Part shown: positions 33,701-45,710 of the stretch, in pieces
How positions within the stretch are numbered: position 1 is the stretch's first letter
How the letters are laid out: the number at the start of each line of letters is the position of its first letter
Source: Okapia johnstoni
Taxonomy: Eukaryota; Chordata; Mammalia; Artiodactyla; Giraffidae
Direction of reading: 5' to 3'
DNA: 64,000 nucleotides
Assembly (NCBI GenBank): GCA_024291935.2
Contig: CM044321.1
Coordinates: 64,350,985-64,414,984 of the forward strand
Notes under the pieces: generated by a model
Database searches by the model: none
Seen by the model: the letters and a program-made list of their open reading frames with translations, nothing else
What the model was told of the DNA's origin: nothing
Position numbers and translations under genes: made by a program

Positions 33701-36069
33701 GTGATAATAATGGAATCAGGATTAGAACTTGAATCTGGCACTTGGCTGCTTAAATCCTATCAGATTCTATTTTCTCCTGTAGGGTTCTTGACTAAGAAAA
33801 CACACAAAAATAATAATAATCAGGTGCAAAGCTAAGAACTTTAAAATAATTAATAGCTGACACTACCCTCTGTCACTGCAAGGCTATTCTGGCAAGAGTT
33901 GGATTGAAGAATTTACTGTGGATCTGAACCCAAAGCAAGGTCCACCACCCAGCATGAAAAGCGATTTCGGGGTATAGAGACCTGGATAGCTCTGCGGGGA
34001 AAAACAGCTGGGCTTCAAGAGAGACCTATCTCAACCTGATGATTCTACAGAACAAGGTAGAAGCAAGCAGGCTGGCTAGCCTATCTTGAGGGATCAGTTC
34101 TGTCCAGATGCGTTTACCTCATAGGAGCCCTGGCAATTTAACATTATACTGACCCTACCAGTAGTGAATTTTTATGGGTCATTGAATACTGCGAATTCTG
34201 GAAAATCAAGAGTAGAAATTTCCTTCCCATGGGAAGAACAACAAGCAGTAGTTTCTTCTCCATGGACAAAGAAGAGATGTGAGGAAATAAAAGGATCTCC
34301 CTTCAACAGAAGTCTCAGCAGTAAAAATTGTCCAGACAGAAAAAGTTGGGCTTATGGTATGTCATAAATAAATCGTGAGTTTCAAGGGCAACCTCTCCAA
34401 CTGACGCAATAAAAGCGCGCTGAAACCTCCAGTGGACTTTATTCTGGTTTAAGAGAGAGGAGACTTGTGAGAAGCGTGAAGACTGTGTTATTTTCCCCTG
34501 CAGGGTCAAGAAGGAAAGGTGGTCAGGATGAAAGTAACATACAACCACAGTGGAAAAGGGGGAGACCAATTCCTGGAGCTATTGGGGAAAAGGATGGTGG
34601 TCACTTGGGTGGTGTCCCTTAGAGTCTGGTGGTCAGTATGCCCCAGGTTTATCTGCATCTGTGCTCCTGTAACCCCAGATAGTCTTACCTGCTCCTCATT
34701 ACTGTCACCACTAGCAGACCCCCTCCTCTTAGGCCCTTATTCTATTAAATGCCCCTGTCCTCAGTGCCACCAGAGCTAAGCGGAAGAAACATTTTAATCT
34801 GTCTGGTACAGGGAGAGACATGGTGCCTGATGCATTCTTACCACTGGAGTATTGGTTCACTTGGTGATTTTATCACTGAAGCATAGTTATACATGGCAAC
34901 TGTATCACCATGAGGCACTTCAGGCTTGCCTTCTTACCTAAACAAATCATCGGATTACATTAGGCTTCCTAAAGTATACTGACTTTGTCTACATTATACT
35001 GAGTGCTATTTTCAGACTTTTGCTCATATTACCTTTAAAAATAAATGAAACTAATATCTTATTCATGGATGCCTAGGAAATCAAAAGATGAATGAGATAA
35101 TATCATTATCAAAAGCATTTCTATATAACTATTTGGGGATGCCAATGTGATAAGCACTATATAAAGCCAATGAGAGACTTGAATGATTTTACCTTTAAAA
35201 GACTATCAACTAAAATATAAAATTAGAATGAACTCATAGGTGCAAACAATTGACTGCAACTAAAGTCCTAACTTATCTGACATTAAGGAGTGTCATTTTG
35301 TGCACTAGGAAGCAGTCTAAAATTTTGAAATTTGGGTAATGTAAGACCTTGAGGAAATGTCTACATTTCCCTCCCCAAAAGACTGGATTTAGAAACAGTT
35401 TATAAGAGAAGGAAAAAAGAGGCCTTAATAAATAAGGGAAGTTGGAATCCTAAAAGAAAGAAAGAAAAAGAAATTTAGGCATAACCACTTGGCAGGCAAT
35501 TTGAAAGGCTAAGTAGAGCTGTCCTGGTAATTTGTAGATGTTTACTTCTTGTCTTCATAACTGAGCATGAAAATGTGCTAAGGGTGAGAGAGGAACTAAG
35601 TCTACTTCTTTTGTTATCTTCTATGCTTGATTTGGGCCAATGGTTTGTCTCTTACAGTCATCTGAGGGGCAGCATGTACAGTGGGAAGGGTCAGGCTTTA
35701 TGAACTAGCCCACAAAACTCCTCTCCCAATGGTAGGATCCAGGCGACATTCTCCCTGACCCAAACTCTATCAACAACTGAAATCATGTGACTAGTGCTAA
35801 CTGGCAGGGAAACCATGTGTACTCACACTGACTGGGCATTTGTACACGAAATATAGTATGCTGTTTTTAATGCTTCTCATAAAGCTGCAGGGGTGTGTTT
35901 TTCTCTACGTTTAATAAGTAATAACCATTCTACCCATCATCTGACAGAATTATGACTAATGCTTCCTGCCTTCCCTAAATTGAGGCAACTGGATCAACAC
36001 AGGAATCAGAGTGAAGAACGCCTGTCGTATAGCATCTCTCTCACTAAGACAAGGACACGTAGAGTCTAG
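33701..36069. other. Intronic sequence, mostly unassigned
   Basis: 33880..34800 is unique and less AT-rich. It has short open frames but no splice-bounded exon. 34383..34396 (GTTTCAAGGGCAAC) resembles an RFX X-box, and CGCGC occurs nearby. 34800..36069 is AT-rich with no named repeat. Confidence 0.35.
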
Positions 36070-36238
36070 TGGTGGCGCAAAAGCGTGGACTCTGGCATTA
36101 AATAAACTTCAGTTCCACTCGTGATTCTGTCATTTCACTGCTTTTGTGCTTTGTAGAAAGTAATTTGGACTCTCAGGGTCTATTTCCACATTTGTAAAAT
36201 AGGGGTAAAAAAAATGCTGATATTTTAGGACTGTATAA
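36070..36238 (+). mobile_element. MIR SINE
   Basis: GCGTGGACTCTGGCATTAAA, CACTCGTGATTCTGTCATTT, CTATTTCCACATTTGTAAAA and AGGGGTAAAAAAAATGCTGA follow MIR from head to core. Confidence 0.8.
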
Positions 36239-36249
36239 GAAATAAATAT

Positions 36250-37756
36250 GCCAGCAAATTTGGAAAACTCAGTAGGGGCCACAGGACTGGAAAAGGTCAG
36301 TTTTCACCCCAAACCAAAAGAAAGGCAATGCCAAAGAATGCTCACAGGACTGGGAACGGTCAGTTTTCACCCCAAACCAAAAGAAAGGCAATGCCAAAGA
36401 ATGCTCACAGGACTGGAAACGGTCAGTTTTCACCCCAAACCAAAAGAAAGGCAATGCCAAAGAATGCTCAAACTACCACACAATTGCACTCATCTTACAT
36501 GCTGGTAAAGTAATGCTCAAAATTCTCCAAGCCAGGCTTTAGCAGTACATGAACCATGAACTTCCAGATGTTCAAGCTGGTTTTAGAAAAGGCAGAGGAT
36601 CCAGAGATCAAATTGCCAACATCTGTTGGATCATCAAAAAAGCAAGAGAGTTCCAGAAAAGCATCTATTTCTGCTTTATTGACTATGCCAAAGCCTTTGA
36701 CTGTGTGGATCACAATAAACTGTGGAAAATTCTGAAAGAGATGGGAATACCAGACCACCTGACCTGCCTCTTGAGAAACCTGTATGCAGGTCAGGAAGCA
36801 ACAGCTAGAACTGGACATGGAACAACAGACTGGTTCCAAATAGGAAAAGAGTACGTCAAAGCTGTATATTGTCACCCTGCTTATTTAACTTATATGCAGA
36901 GTACATCATGAGAAACGCTGGGATGGAGGAAGCACAAGCTGGAATCAAGATTGCCGGGAGAAATACCAATAACCTCAGATATGCAGATGACACCACCCTT
37001 ATGGGAGAAAGTGAAGAAGAACTAAAAAGCCTCTTGATGAAAGCGTGAGAGGAGAGTGAAAAAGTTGGCTTAAAGCTCAACATTCAGAAAACTAAGATCA
37101 TGGCAACTGGTCCCATCACTTCATGGGAAATAGACAGGGAAACAGTGTCAGACTTTATTTTTGGGGCTCCAAAATCACTGCAGATGGTGATTGCAGCCAT
37201 GAAATTAAAAGACGCTTACTCCTTGGAAGGAAAGTTATGACCAACCTAGATAGCATGTTAAAAAGCAGAAACATTACTTTACCAACAAAGGTCCGTCTAG
37301 TCAAGGCTATGGTTTTTCCAGTAGTCATGTATGGATACGAGAGTTGGACTGTGAAGAAAGCTGAGAGCCGAAGAATTGATGCTTTGGAACTGTGGTGTTG
37401 GAGAAGACTCTTGAGAGTCCCTTGGACTGCAAGGAGATCCAATCAGTCAATACTAAAGGAGATTAGCCCTGGGTGTTTATTGGAAGGACTGATGTTGAAG
37501 CTGAAACTCCAATAGTTTGGCCACCTCATGCGAAGAGTTGACTCATTGGAAAAGACCCTGATGCTGGGAAGGATTGGGGGCAGGAGGAGAAGGGGATGAC
37601 AGAGGATGAGATGGCTGGATGGCATCACTGACTCGATGGACATGAGTTTTGGTGGACTCAGGGAGTTGGTGATGGACAGGGAGGCCTGGCGTGCTGTGAT
37701 TCATGGGGTTGCAAAGAGTCGGATGTGACTGAGTGACTGAACTGAAATGAAGATAT
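36250..37756 (+). mobile_element. BovB LINE, 5'-truncated, with internal triplication
   Basis: This is about 1.5 kb of an RTE-type LINE. The reverse-transcriptase motifs are readable: FIDYAKAFD at 36675..36701 (catalytic Asp present) and Tyr-Ala-Asp-Asp at 36980..36991. They are in different frames because one base is missing in GGAAAAGAGTACG near 36845. Later stops break the C-terminal region. The 5' part carries a 63-bp unit three times in frame (36280..36468). The 10-bp direct repeat AAATAAATAT at 36240..36249 and 37757..37766 fits a target-site duplication, although it is AT-rich and thus weaker evidence. The copy is not functional. Confidence 0.95.
36280..36468 (+). repeat. 63-bp tandem repeat, three copies, within BovB
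   Basis: Units lie at 36280..36342, 36343..36405 and 36406..36468. They differ only in the GGAAAAGG, GGGAACGG and GGAAACGG block. Each unit encodes 21 residues in one frame (core SFHPKPKERQCQRML). All three share CACCCCAAACCAAAAG, whereas the BovB copy at 60440 has CATTCCAATCCCAAAG. Confidence 0.97.
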
Positions 37757-38077
37757 AAATAAATATAATAAAGTGCCCTATATTTCGCTCTTTCCTTATC
37801 TCCATGTACCATCAATATCACTGTAAGGGAATGGTGTTGTGTTTAATAAATTTGATTCAAATGCCACATGAAAAGAGCACTATCTTCCCAACCATGCAGG
37901 CCACTTCAAGAAGGCAGGTTCTTACACCCAGGAGTGAATAAAGGTAACTCCTTGATAATAAATTGGGATGTACAAATCAGCATTCCAATGTTAATGTTAA
38001 ATGTTAAATAATAAAAAGGTTAATATTAAATTTCGACATGAGAAAGTCAAAGCTCAGTCATGTATAAGGAAAAATAG

Positions 38078-38198
38078 TATAAAAGTATAATATAGTATTT
38101 ATAGATATACAATATTATATATAATTATATATGTAATATAATTATAGTATAATAGTATTATTATATAGTATAATAAAAAGTATAATAGTATAAATAGC
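38078..38198. repeat. AT-rich low-complexity (TATAATA-type)
   Basis: These are irregular repeats of TATAGTATAATA words. Confidence 0.85.
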
Positions 38199-38209
38199 AT
38201 AAAAGTACT

Positions 38210-38334
38210 CGAGGAATTCTCTGGTGGTCCAGTGGTTAGGACTCAGTACTTATACTGCTGTGGCCCAGGTCCAATTCCTGGTCAGGGAACTAAAGTCCCC
38301 CAAGCTGTGCAGTGTGGCCTAAATAAATAAATAA
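38210..38334 (+). mobile_element. CHR-2-type SINE with target-site duplication
   Basis: GAATTCTCTGGTGGTCCAGT, CCTGGTCAGGGAACTAAAG and an AAATAAATAAATA tail identify it. The 11-bp duplication ATAAAAGTACT lies at 38199..38209 and 38335..38345. Confidence 0.93.
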
Positions 38335-38374
38335 ATAAAAGTACTTGATTGCTATTGTTTGAGAATTTGATTTC

Positions 38375-39070
38375 ATTTAAATTCAACAAATATTTATTTG
38401 GATTCTTGTTAGATTCCATCTGTTCTGGAGCCAGGAAAACTTTGGTACAAATTAAGTGTACGGGGATTTCAGAGAGAAACAGATATATTTAATGGTTTGG
38501 GGGAAAACTTCTTATCAAAGATGATATTTGATATGGGCTTTGAAGGATGCCTAGTCTTTAAAATGTGGAAAAGGGATGAAGGATGGAATTTGGCAGCCTA
38601 TAAAGGCAGGAGAGGCTTCTAATGTCAGGTTGAAAAACATCAAACTAATTAAAATTGGCAACAAGGCCTTGGTGATTAGAAGAATGGTGTCTTTTAAGAT
38701 TAGGAAGTGAAGAAAATTTAGGAAGAAAAGGAAAATGATGCATTTGGTTTGGGGTAAGCAAGGCATCCTGAGAGGACTCCCTAGGAGAGCAGGCAGCTGA
38801 GACTATGGAGCAACAGCAAGAAGAGAAGACAAGGAGATGTTTGTCATTATCTACACAAAAAGAGCTTAAAGCACGGAAAGGGATTAGGTCTCTAGGCTAA
38901 AGAATGAAGGGGACTGAAAGGATGCACCTTTGGGGATGAGACAGTCTATATTAAGGTCACAGCAGAAAGAAGAGCAGCCAGTGAAAAAGACTTAAGGGCC
39001 AGTGAGTTAGTAAAAAAGTGCTTGAGGATTTGGGAAGCTCAGTGTGAAATGCTGTATAGAAATTGGAGAA
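38375..39070 (-). mobile_element. L2 LINE fragment
   Basis: In reverse orientation: CAACAAATATTTATTTGGAT, GCTTTGAAGGATGCC, CTAGGCTAAAGAATGAAGG, GCAGCCAGTGAAAAAG. The order follows L2 from 3' end inward. It is diverged. Confidence 0.6.
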
Positions 39071-39172
39071 TACTGAGACATAAAAAAGCCACTGAATTTA
39101 GACCCTGACGGATCTAAAATACACAATAGATGTAAAAAGGCAACAGGATTTTGACTGACTATATAAGATACA

Positions 39173-39392
39173 TGTGTGCTAAGTTGCTTCAGTTGTGTCC
39201 GACTCTCTGTGACTGCACGGACTGTAGCCTATCAGATTGCTCTGTCCATGGGATTCTCCAGGCAAGAATACTGGAGTGGGTTGCCATGCTCTCCTCCAGG
39301 GGATCTTCCCGACCCAGGGATCAAACCTGGGTCTGTTACATCTCCTGTGTTGGCAGGCATATTCTCTACCACTAGTGCCACCTGGGAAGCCC
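39173..39392 (-). mobile_element. Bov-tA SINE with target-site duplication
   Basis: This is a full reverse copy: GTGTGCTAAGTTGCTTCAGT at left, ACTAGTGCCACCTGGGAAGC at right. ATATAAGATACA at 39161..39172 and ATATAAAATACA at 39393..39404 form a 12-bp duplication with one mismatch. Confidence 0.95.
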
Positions 39393-39444
39393 ATATAAAA
39401 TACAGTATAGACAAAGGAAAAGGGCTATGTAGTGTTTGAACAAA

Positions 39445-39672
39445 TAGGAGCTTCGGAGCCAGGAAAACTTGGGTGTGAATCTGTGATGTTTCAAAGTTGT
39501 GAGCTTGGGCAAATGACTTGACATCTTTAATGCCAAGGTTTTTCTTTTGTAAAGTGGTGATAATGATGTCTAACTTCCTTAGCTGTTGTGAATGTTAAAT
39601 TTGGATATCATATGTAAAGTGCCTAGTACAGTGTCTGGTCATATTATGTGCTTGATGAATGTTAGTTTCTTT
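39445..39672 (+). mobile_element. MIR SINE, nearly full length
   Basis: GGAGCCAGGAAAACTTGGGT, GTGAGCTTGGGCAAATGACT, TTTGTAAAGTGGTGATAATG and GTGCCTAGTACAGTGTCTGG cover MIR from head to 3' end. Confidence 0.88.
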
Positions 39673-39807
39673 TCACTTGCTCCATGGAGAACATCAGGCA
39701 AAGGATAATACATCAGTGAAGGGACACTTAATCAGAAAGACAGATGTGAAAAGTAGTAAAACAGCAACAATCAGGGTGTGGCATGAATAATACATTTAAA
39801 AATCAAA

Positions 39808-39995
39808 TGGGGACTTCCCGGTGGTCCAATGGCTAAGATTTTGTGCTCCTGATGTAGAGGGCCTGGGTTCAATACCTCATTGGGGAACTAGACTCCACAG
39901 CTAAAGAGTTTTCATGTTGCAACTAAAAAGATCCTGGGTGCTACAACTAAGATCTGACAGCCAAATAAGTAAATAAAAATAAATATTAAAAAAAC
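39808..39995 (+). mobile_element. CHR-2-type SINE with target-site duplication
   Basis: GGGGACTTCCCGGTGGTCCA, CCTCATTGGGGAACTAG and an A-rich tail identify it. The 10-bp duplication AAAAATCAAA lies at 39798..39807 and 39996..40005. Confidence 0.93.
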
Positions 39996-40005
39996 AAAAA
40001 TCAAA

Positions 40006-41059
40006 AAGTGAAAAACACTGGACCAGGTGTCTGAAGATATTGGTTTTATTCCTAGAAACATCATTTATCATGGAATTCTTTTATAAACTCATTTAAGCTT
40101 CTACTCAGTACTCAGCTTTCGCATTTATAGAACTGAAATAGAAATTCTAGTTCCACTGAACAAAAATGACGATTTTCAGGATCAAACATAAGATGTATAA
40201 GAAAACAGTTTACAAACTATTACACAATAAAAAAGTATCACTGGAAGGTATACACATCTAGCATTTGATAACATTATGGCTATCCATGTCTGCATGTGCA
40301 TGCACACATTAAACTGGCGGTTGCTAGCTGGATACTAACCTTAAATGATTCTCACTTCTTCCTGACACCTGAATCCCAACCATTTGTTACTTTTCCTGAA
40401 TATATAAACTCACTATGTAGACAAGGATGAAACTTAGGTTTTAGGTTCAGGTTCATAAATTAATCTCCAACTTTTGAGTATCTCCATTGAGTATATATTT
40501 AAGTTCGTAATTTGGTCATCTGACTTTCCTTCAGGCTCAGTACAAAGAAATATAGTATACTTTTAACATTTCTGGAGCATTTAAGATTAACTCCAGGAGT
40601 AAATTACAATTAGAAGGGAATTCAATGCCCCAAAAGATTTCTTAGATTCCAGCAAAACACCTGTGTTACTATTTTGCAAACAGGATAATGGTTTTTACAT
40701 TATAATTGCATCTTACTGTGTGTGATATAATGTGTCCTTTGGAATAACTGGCCAAATGCAAAGTTATAAGAAACAAGTAAAAGAGGAAAACAAAGACTAG
40801 AGTGCTTTAAAGTTTCGATCACTCATACCATCATTTGATAAAAGGAATGTATTTACTATTATTTAAGAAAGACATGTATTATGTGAATGGGAAATGTGGT
40901 TAGAAAATGAAAGTAACAGTCAAAATTGATTATAAAATACACTGTTTCCTTAACCTAATATTAGTTCTCAGCATGATTAAGATAATAATCTAATGGGTTT
41001 TGAAGTGTTCCATTACTGACTATGAATCTCTAAATTTAAAGGAGCAATTTTGGGGGCAA
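40006..41059. other. Intronic sequence, nothing recognised
   Basis: This is AT-rich DNA without a recognisable exon or named repeat. Confidence 0.4.
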
Positions 41060-41770
41060 TGAATGGAAAAATGCATTTCAAAATTTTACAATTTTTGTTT
41101 TTTAAAGGTATGACCAATAACAAAAGTTGGTACAAAATAAAACAATAAATATCCTGGTTGCTTTTGTTGCGGCTTCAGAACGTCCAAAAGACAATAGTGA
41201 TTATGTGGTTTTTGATAAGGGAGGTGACTAAAAAGTGCCTTGTCAGTTTTCCATTCCTTGCCAGTTGCATTAAAATGCCGCTCTGAGCACCGTTTTTCCC
41301 CCTCAGTCTGGAATTTCAGAAGCAAAGAGTACAAAAGAGCTGATGAGCAATGAATGCTTCACCCTTCCTCAATTAATCTTGTCTCCCTACCTTTGCTTTT
41401 GCTTTCCCTCTACATGAAGGTAATAATGACACCCTCATCCATTATCCTTTTATCCCTGTTATTCTCGTGAAATTGCTTAATAATATGTTACAGATTCGTC
41501 TTCACTCACATAATTCTTCCTGTCATTTGCAGTATATCATCCTACAAACATACAGCCCACTTTCACTGGCCGTTCTTTGAAGATTATTGTCAGTGACATC
41601 TTCAGGATGCGTTTGGAATCTGGAGTATCATTTCCGTTGCGATGGGGAATTACACTGACTTATCTGTCATTGCCAAAAGCACAACAAGCAATTCAGTGTT
41701 AATGCAAAGGTAACATGGGTTTTTATCCTGCCTCCAGAACAAGAGCGCTTGTAAATTTATGCTAATGTGG
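41060..41770. promoter_or_regulatory. Candidate conserved noncoding element(s)
   Basis: This is a long unique, repeat-free stretch with structured composition, for example GCCAGTTGCATTAAAATGCC, GGCCGTTCTTTGAAGATTAT, CAGTGACATCTTCAGGATGC and TCAGTGTTAATGCAAAGG. No reading frame bounded by splice sites fits an NBEA exon. Together with 42190..42460 it is the longest such cluster left of centre. Confidence 0.4.
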
Positions 41771-42189
41771 TCCTTTTAGAGTTTAATAACCTCTTCCCCT
41801 ACTAGAAAAAGACTTACACATACACAAACACATACGGACTCACACTCCCATGTACCGGAAAGATAACTGGTCAATGGGTAATTATTGATTTTCAATCTTT
41901 TTTTCATATTTGCATTCATTTCACTTGGAATATTATATAGACATGTTACGGAAAAAATTAGATATGAAAAGATTCCATTTCAATCCCTAGTACTCGACTA
42001 TTTTGGATGAAAAAAATATTTTAACCAAATGAATTTGTAAAAGTTCCTCCACAAATAGTGTTTTAGTTAGCTTTTCTACCAAGAGTTCAAGACCATTACA
42101 AATGAGCAGTTTTCCCTGATTGAGGGTGGCATTCCAGAGGGACCCAGGCAATCCAGTGTGCGTGCCAAGTCTGACAACACATGACAAGC
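41771..42189. other. Intronic sequence, nothing recognised
   Basis: It is a unique, AT-rich linker between two candidate noncoding elements. Confidence 0.35.
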
Positions 42190-42460
42190 TGGTCGGCGTG
42201 CAGTAATTTGACTAATTATACCGGATTAGAGCATATTAATGCAAGCTGTTTTCTCCAGAGTTAATGACCTGCTGACTGGGTTCTGTTAGGCCCCACTAGG
42301 TCTACAGGCAGCTAGAAAACAAAACCCTGTTTTGTAAGCCCTCGTCATTTCACATCAGCAAATGAGTATATCAAACGACGGAGCAGGAAAATGCAAGCGA
42401 CATTTGTCTGCTTGAAACTCCTGCAGCCTTCCCCAACTTTCCACCTCATGGGCTTCTTTT
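42190..42460. promoter_or_regulatory. Candidate conserved noncoding element
   Basis: AATTTGACTAATTATACC, CCGGATTAGAGCATATTAAT and GCAAGCTGTTTTCTCC show homeodomain-type words (TAATTA, GGATTA) close together in unique DNA. No coding evidence was found. Confidence 0.4.
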
Positions 42461-42483
42461 ATATAAATTTGATGTCAGTTTTC

Positions 42484-42505
42484 TTTTTTTTTTTTTTTTT
42501 TTTTT
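42484..42505. repeat. Poly(T) run
   Basis: This is a 22-base T run with no recognisable SINE body attached on either strand. Confidence 0.9.
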
Positions 42506-44006
42506 GAAAAAGGAGTAGCCAGGAAGTAAAATCTGGGAGAAAAAAGAAGTAATATGGAGAGTATGCTATTGTTGGAGGCACAGAGCCTGTTGTTTCGAAA
42601 CCGGGTTTATGTGAAAAAAATTTAAAGTGGACACTGATCTTATGTTCCCTGTAACAAGAATATGTAACAAATAATGATGAATGTTTAAAAACAGATGGAT
42701 GTGTAATAAAATCTTTTCTATCTCTAATTTTATCTGGAAGATATTTCCATTCCAAAGGGATTTTTAAGTTTTAAAAATGTGGCTGGATAATAATTAATGT
42801 AGGAAAATGTAAGACATTAATATTTTTAAATTATTTGTCCATTTCTTTAAAATTAAGTCACATTTAACTCAAAACTAGCTAGGAACTTTAACATGTCCCT
42901 GAGTGTTAACATTTATATAATTTATGCCTATAAATTTTGCTTCTGAGAAGATATAAAGTGACTTATGGGAATATATAAAGTATTTGAATTGGAAATATAT
43001 GAAAAACAAGGTCAAAAATAGAAAATGAATCTAGATGCAGGATTAATAATAAAAATGAAAAAGCACAGCAGAGTCATTTAAGCTTTCATTGTTTGGGCCA
43101 CAAATTCATGAATTCCCCAAAACCAAGGGAAAACAAAAGAGGTAATAAATTCACCATAAAGTTAGTAAGACAAAAACCAGTTAAGGAATAACTGCACAAT
43201 TATTTCTAATCCTAAAGCTCGAAAAAAATTTAAGTCAAGGGTTTTCACAAAAAAGGGCACTGTTTAGTATAATAAATAATGTTTCAACAATATCCACACA
43301 CTGAATTTCAAGGCTTTTAGCATTTCCCAAAGCACAACTTGGAAAAATGAATCCTACAGAGAGCTAGGAGGACAGAGGCCATTCGTACCTTCTGAGAGAA
43401 AGGGGCTCATCCAGAGTTTCTCTGCAAGGGGCTGACTTACAAGGGCCAGGAGGTGCCTCCCCTAGGCAGAATCAATGGCAGCTAATCCATGGGTTTGCCA
43501 ATACTCTGTGGTTTGGCCTGGCTCATGAATATGAGCGCAGGGAATCCGATTCCCGTAGAGAACTGGAAATAGGAAACGGAGAATGCACTGTATAATTGGC
43601 AGTAGGAACTGCAGCTGAAATGTGTCATGATGTAGTGAGAGGACAGGGGAGCCAAGACGGGACAGGGGCAAGTCTAAAATTCAAGTGAACCAAAGCTATG
43701 ACCAAGTACAGGAAGCTTACGTGTTGAAGGAGAAACGAGGATGTCTAGAGATGAGCAGACCAAGTGGTTTAGCAAAGACAATAGACAGAGCAGTCCCTGG
43801 AGCTGACTGACTTCTTGACTTTTAACATTCCAGACTATAAAAAACATATATCTTTACAATAAAGTTCCTATTTCTGGAGGTAACTTGGAATAAAGTCTAG
43901 TCCATGCAACCAAAGGATCTAACCAAAAAAGAGGTCAACACAATGAGCCAAGTAATTTCTGCTAACCAGGTTTCACCAGGAGTATAGAATATTTAGGAAT
44001 GAACAG
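42506..44006. other. Intronic sequence, unassigned
   Basis: It is AT-rich to about 43330. 43380..43680 is more GC-rich and unique (GGCTGACTTACAAGGGCCAG, GAGCGCAGGGAATCCGATTC) and could be conserved noncoding DNA. No exon was recognised. Confidence 0.35.
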
Positions 44007-44016
44007 ACTCCTCAAC

Positions 44017-44244
44017 GGGCCTTCCAGGTGGGTCAGTGGGCAAAGAATCTGCCTGCAATGCAGGAGAAGCAGGAGACTAGGGTTTGATTCCTGGGTCAGG
44101 AAGATCCCCTGGAGGAGGGCATGGCAACCCACTCCAGTATTCTTGCCTGGAGAATCCCATGGATAGAGGAGCCTGGCAGGCTACAGGCCATGGGGTCACA
44201 AAGAGTTGGACACAACCGGAGCGGCTGAGCATGCATGCACACAA
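44017..44244 (+). mobile_element. Bov-tA SINE
   Basis: The head GGGCCTTCCAGGTGGGTCAG contains a small internal duplication (AGGAGAAGCAGGAGAC) near 44062. The 3' block is CATGGGGTCACAAAGAGTTG. ACTCCTCAAC at 44007..44016 and ACTTCTTAAC at 44245..44254 are a possible diverged target-site duplication. Confidence 0.93.
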
Positions 44245-44254
44245 ACTTCTTAAC

Positions 44255-44576
44255 ATTCAAGCAAGCTTCTACATCTGCTCTTTCACTCAGCCAAAATTTT
44301 AACTGATGTTGGGCGATGTGTGAAGATTTTGCTTCTTGCCATGTACCTGTAGAAATTGAAAGCAACACCACATGCTTTCACTGACAGTGCAAAACACGAG
44401 TAAGTTTGACAAGCTCCTTTGGATATCTAGTGTTTGTTTTTTTTTTTTTTAATCCCTGCCTGAATAGAAGACCATCCCATTTCTGCTATGGATAACCAGG
44501 AGCTGGGGCTAAGACAGATTTGAGAAAAGAAGTCTGAGATCCCTCAACGAACAGAGAAAAATCTCATCCTCAAATT
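44255..44576. other. Intronic sequence, nothing recognised
   Basis: It includes a T-run near 44438. No exon or named repeat was identified. Confidence 0.4.
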
Positions 44577-44791
44577 TTTGTTGTTGTATAGTTGCTAAGT
44601 CGCGTCCAAATCTTTTGTGACCCCACGGACTTTAGCCCACCAGGTTTCTCTGTCCATGGGATTTTCCAGGCAAGAACACTGCAGTGGGTTGCCATGTCCT
44701 TCTCCAGGGGATCTTCCCGACCCAGGGATCAAAGCTGCGTCTCCTGCATTGGCAGGCAGATTCTTTACCACTGAGATGCCAGGGAAGCTCC
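44577..44791 (-). mobile_element. Bov-tA SINE
   Basis: This is a full reverse copy: TTGTTGTTGTATAGTTGCTA (tail and 3' end) at left, TACCACTGAGATGCCAGGGA at right. Confidence 0.95.
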
Positions 44792-45003
44792 ACAACTAAT
44801 TGTCATAAAATTATTTGCTTAAAACAAGTAATAAATTAGAGGCAGAGATAAAAATAAAAATGTTTACATTGGGCATTAAGGTCACTTTTCAGCAAAGGTC
44901 TCCAAAGCCAGTGCAATTTCATATACTGCTTTTTACTTACTTGACTATAGAAGTGATTCACAGACACTACTCTTTAGGTAATTCATTTTCACTACCACTA
45001 CTA

Positions 45004-45215
45004 CCACTCCAGTATTCTTGGGCTTTCCTTGGGGCTCAGCTGGTAAAGAATCTACCTGCAATGCAGGAGACCTGGGTTCGATCCCTGGGTTGGGAAGATC
45101 TCCTGGAGAAAGGAATGGCTACCCACTCCAGTATTCTGGCTTGGAAAATTCCATGGACTGTATAGTCCACGGGATCGCAAAGAGTCGGACGTGACTGAGA
45201 GACTTTTACTCACAT
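45004..45215 (+). mobile_element. Bov-tA SINE, dimer-junction type
   Basis: The copy starts with the last bases of a preceding monomer (CACTCCAGTATTCTTGGGC). It then has a complete head (TTTCCTTGGGGCTCAGCTGG) and body ending GTCGGACGTGACTGAGAGAC. The start supports the dimeric structure seen at 15280..15580. Confidence 0.9.
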
Positions 45216-45299
45216 TTCAGGTTAGACCATCAAAAACTCTTTCAATTCACTCTCATACTAAAGTTAGAGTAATTATTGAGAAAAGTAAATCTACTTAAA

Positions 45300-45490
45300 A
45301 TATTTTAACAGCTTTCCCAACACTTGATAGTAAAGTGTAAACTTGTCAATATGGTCTATATTCTCCCTCAAAATTTGGCACAATCCTTTCTAGTCTAATT
45401 CTTGCCAGCATCCTATCCCTTACAGTCTCCCACTATACAGCTTCTTTCAAATCCTTGAATGTATCATGTTCTGTTTCATCTCCAGGCCTT
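45300..45490 (+). mobile_element. L2 LINE fragment
   Basis: GTCTATATTCTCCCTCAAA, CCTTTCTAGTCTAATTCTTG and CTCCCACTATACAGCTTC resemble the L2 3' coding end. Confidence 0.5.
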
Positions 45491-45494
45491 CATA

Positions 45495-45710
45495 TGTAGT
45501 GGTCCAAGAATGAGCGTGGAAGTCACACAGATCCCGATTCTATTGCCAGTTCTACTACTGTTTAGTTCTGTGATTTTGGGCAAATCACTTAGCTTTTCTG
45601 AATCTCTATTTCCTCATCTGCCAATTTGGATTATAATATCTATCTGTAAGAGACTGTGGGGATAAAGTTGTGTAAGTAGGTATGCAACAAATGATAGTCA
45701 CTGTAATTAC
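45495..45710 (+). mobile_element. MIR SINE
   Basis: GTGATTTTGGGCAAATCACT, CTCTATTTCCTCATCTGCCA and AGGTATGCAACAAATGATAG cover the MIR core and 3' end. Confidence 0.85.

Noticed and set aside
36280..36468. CRISPR-like repeat array
   Set aside because: The 63-bp units are directly adjacent with no spacers, lie within a BovB element and are in a mammalian intron.
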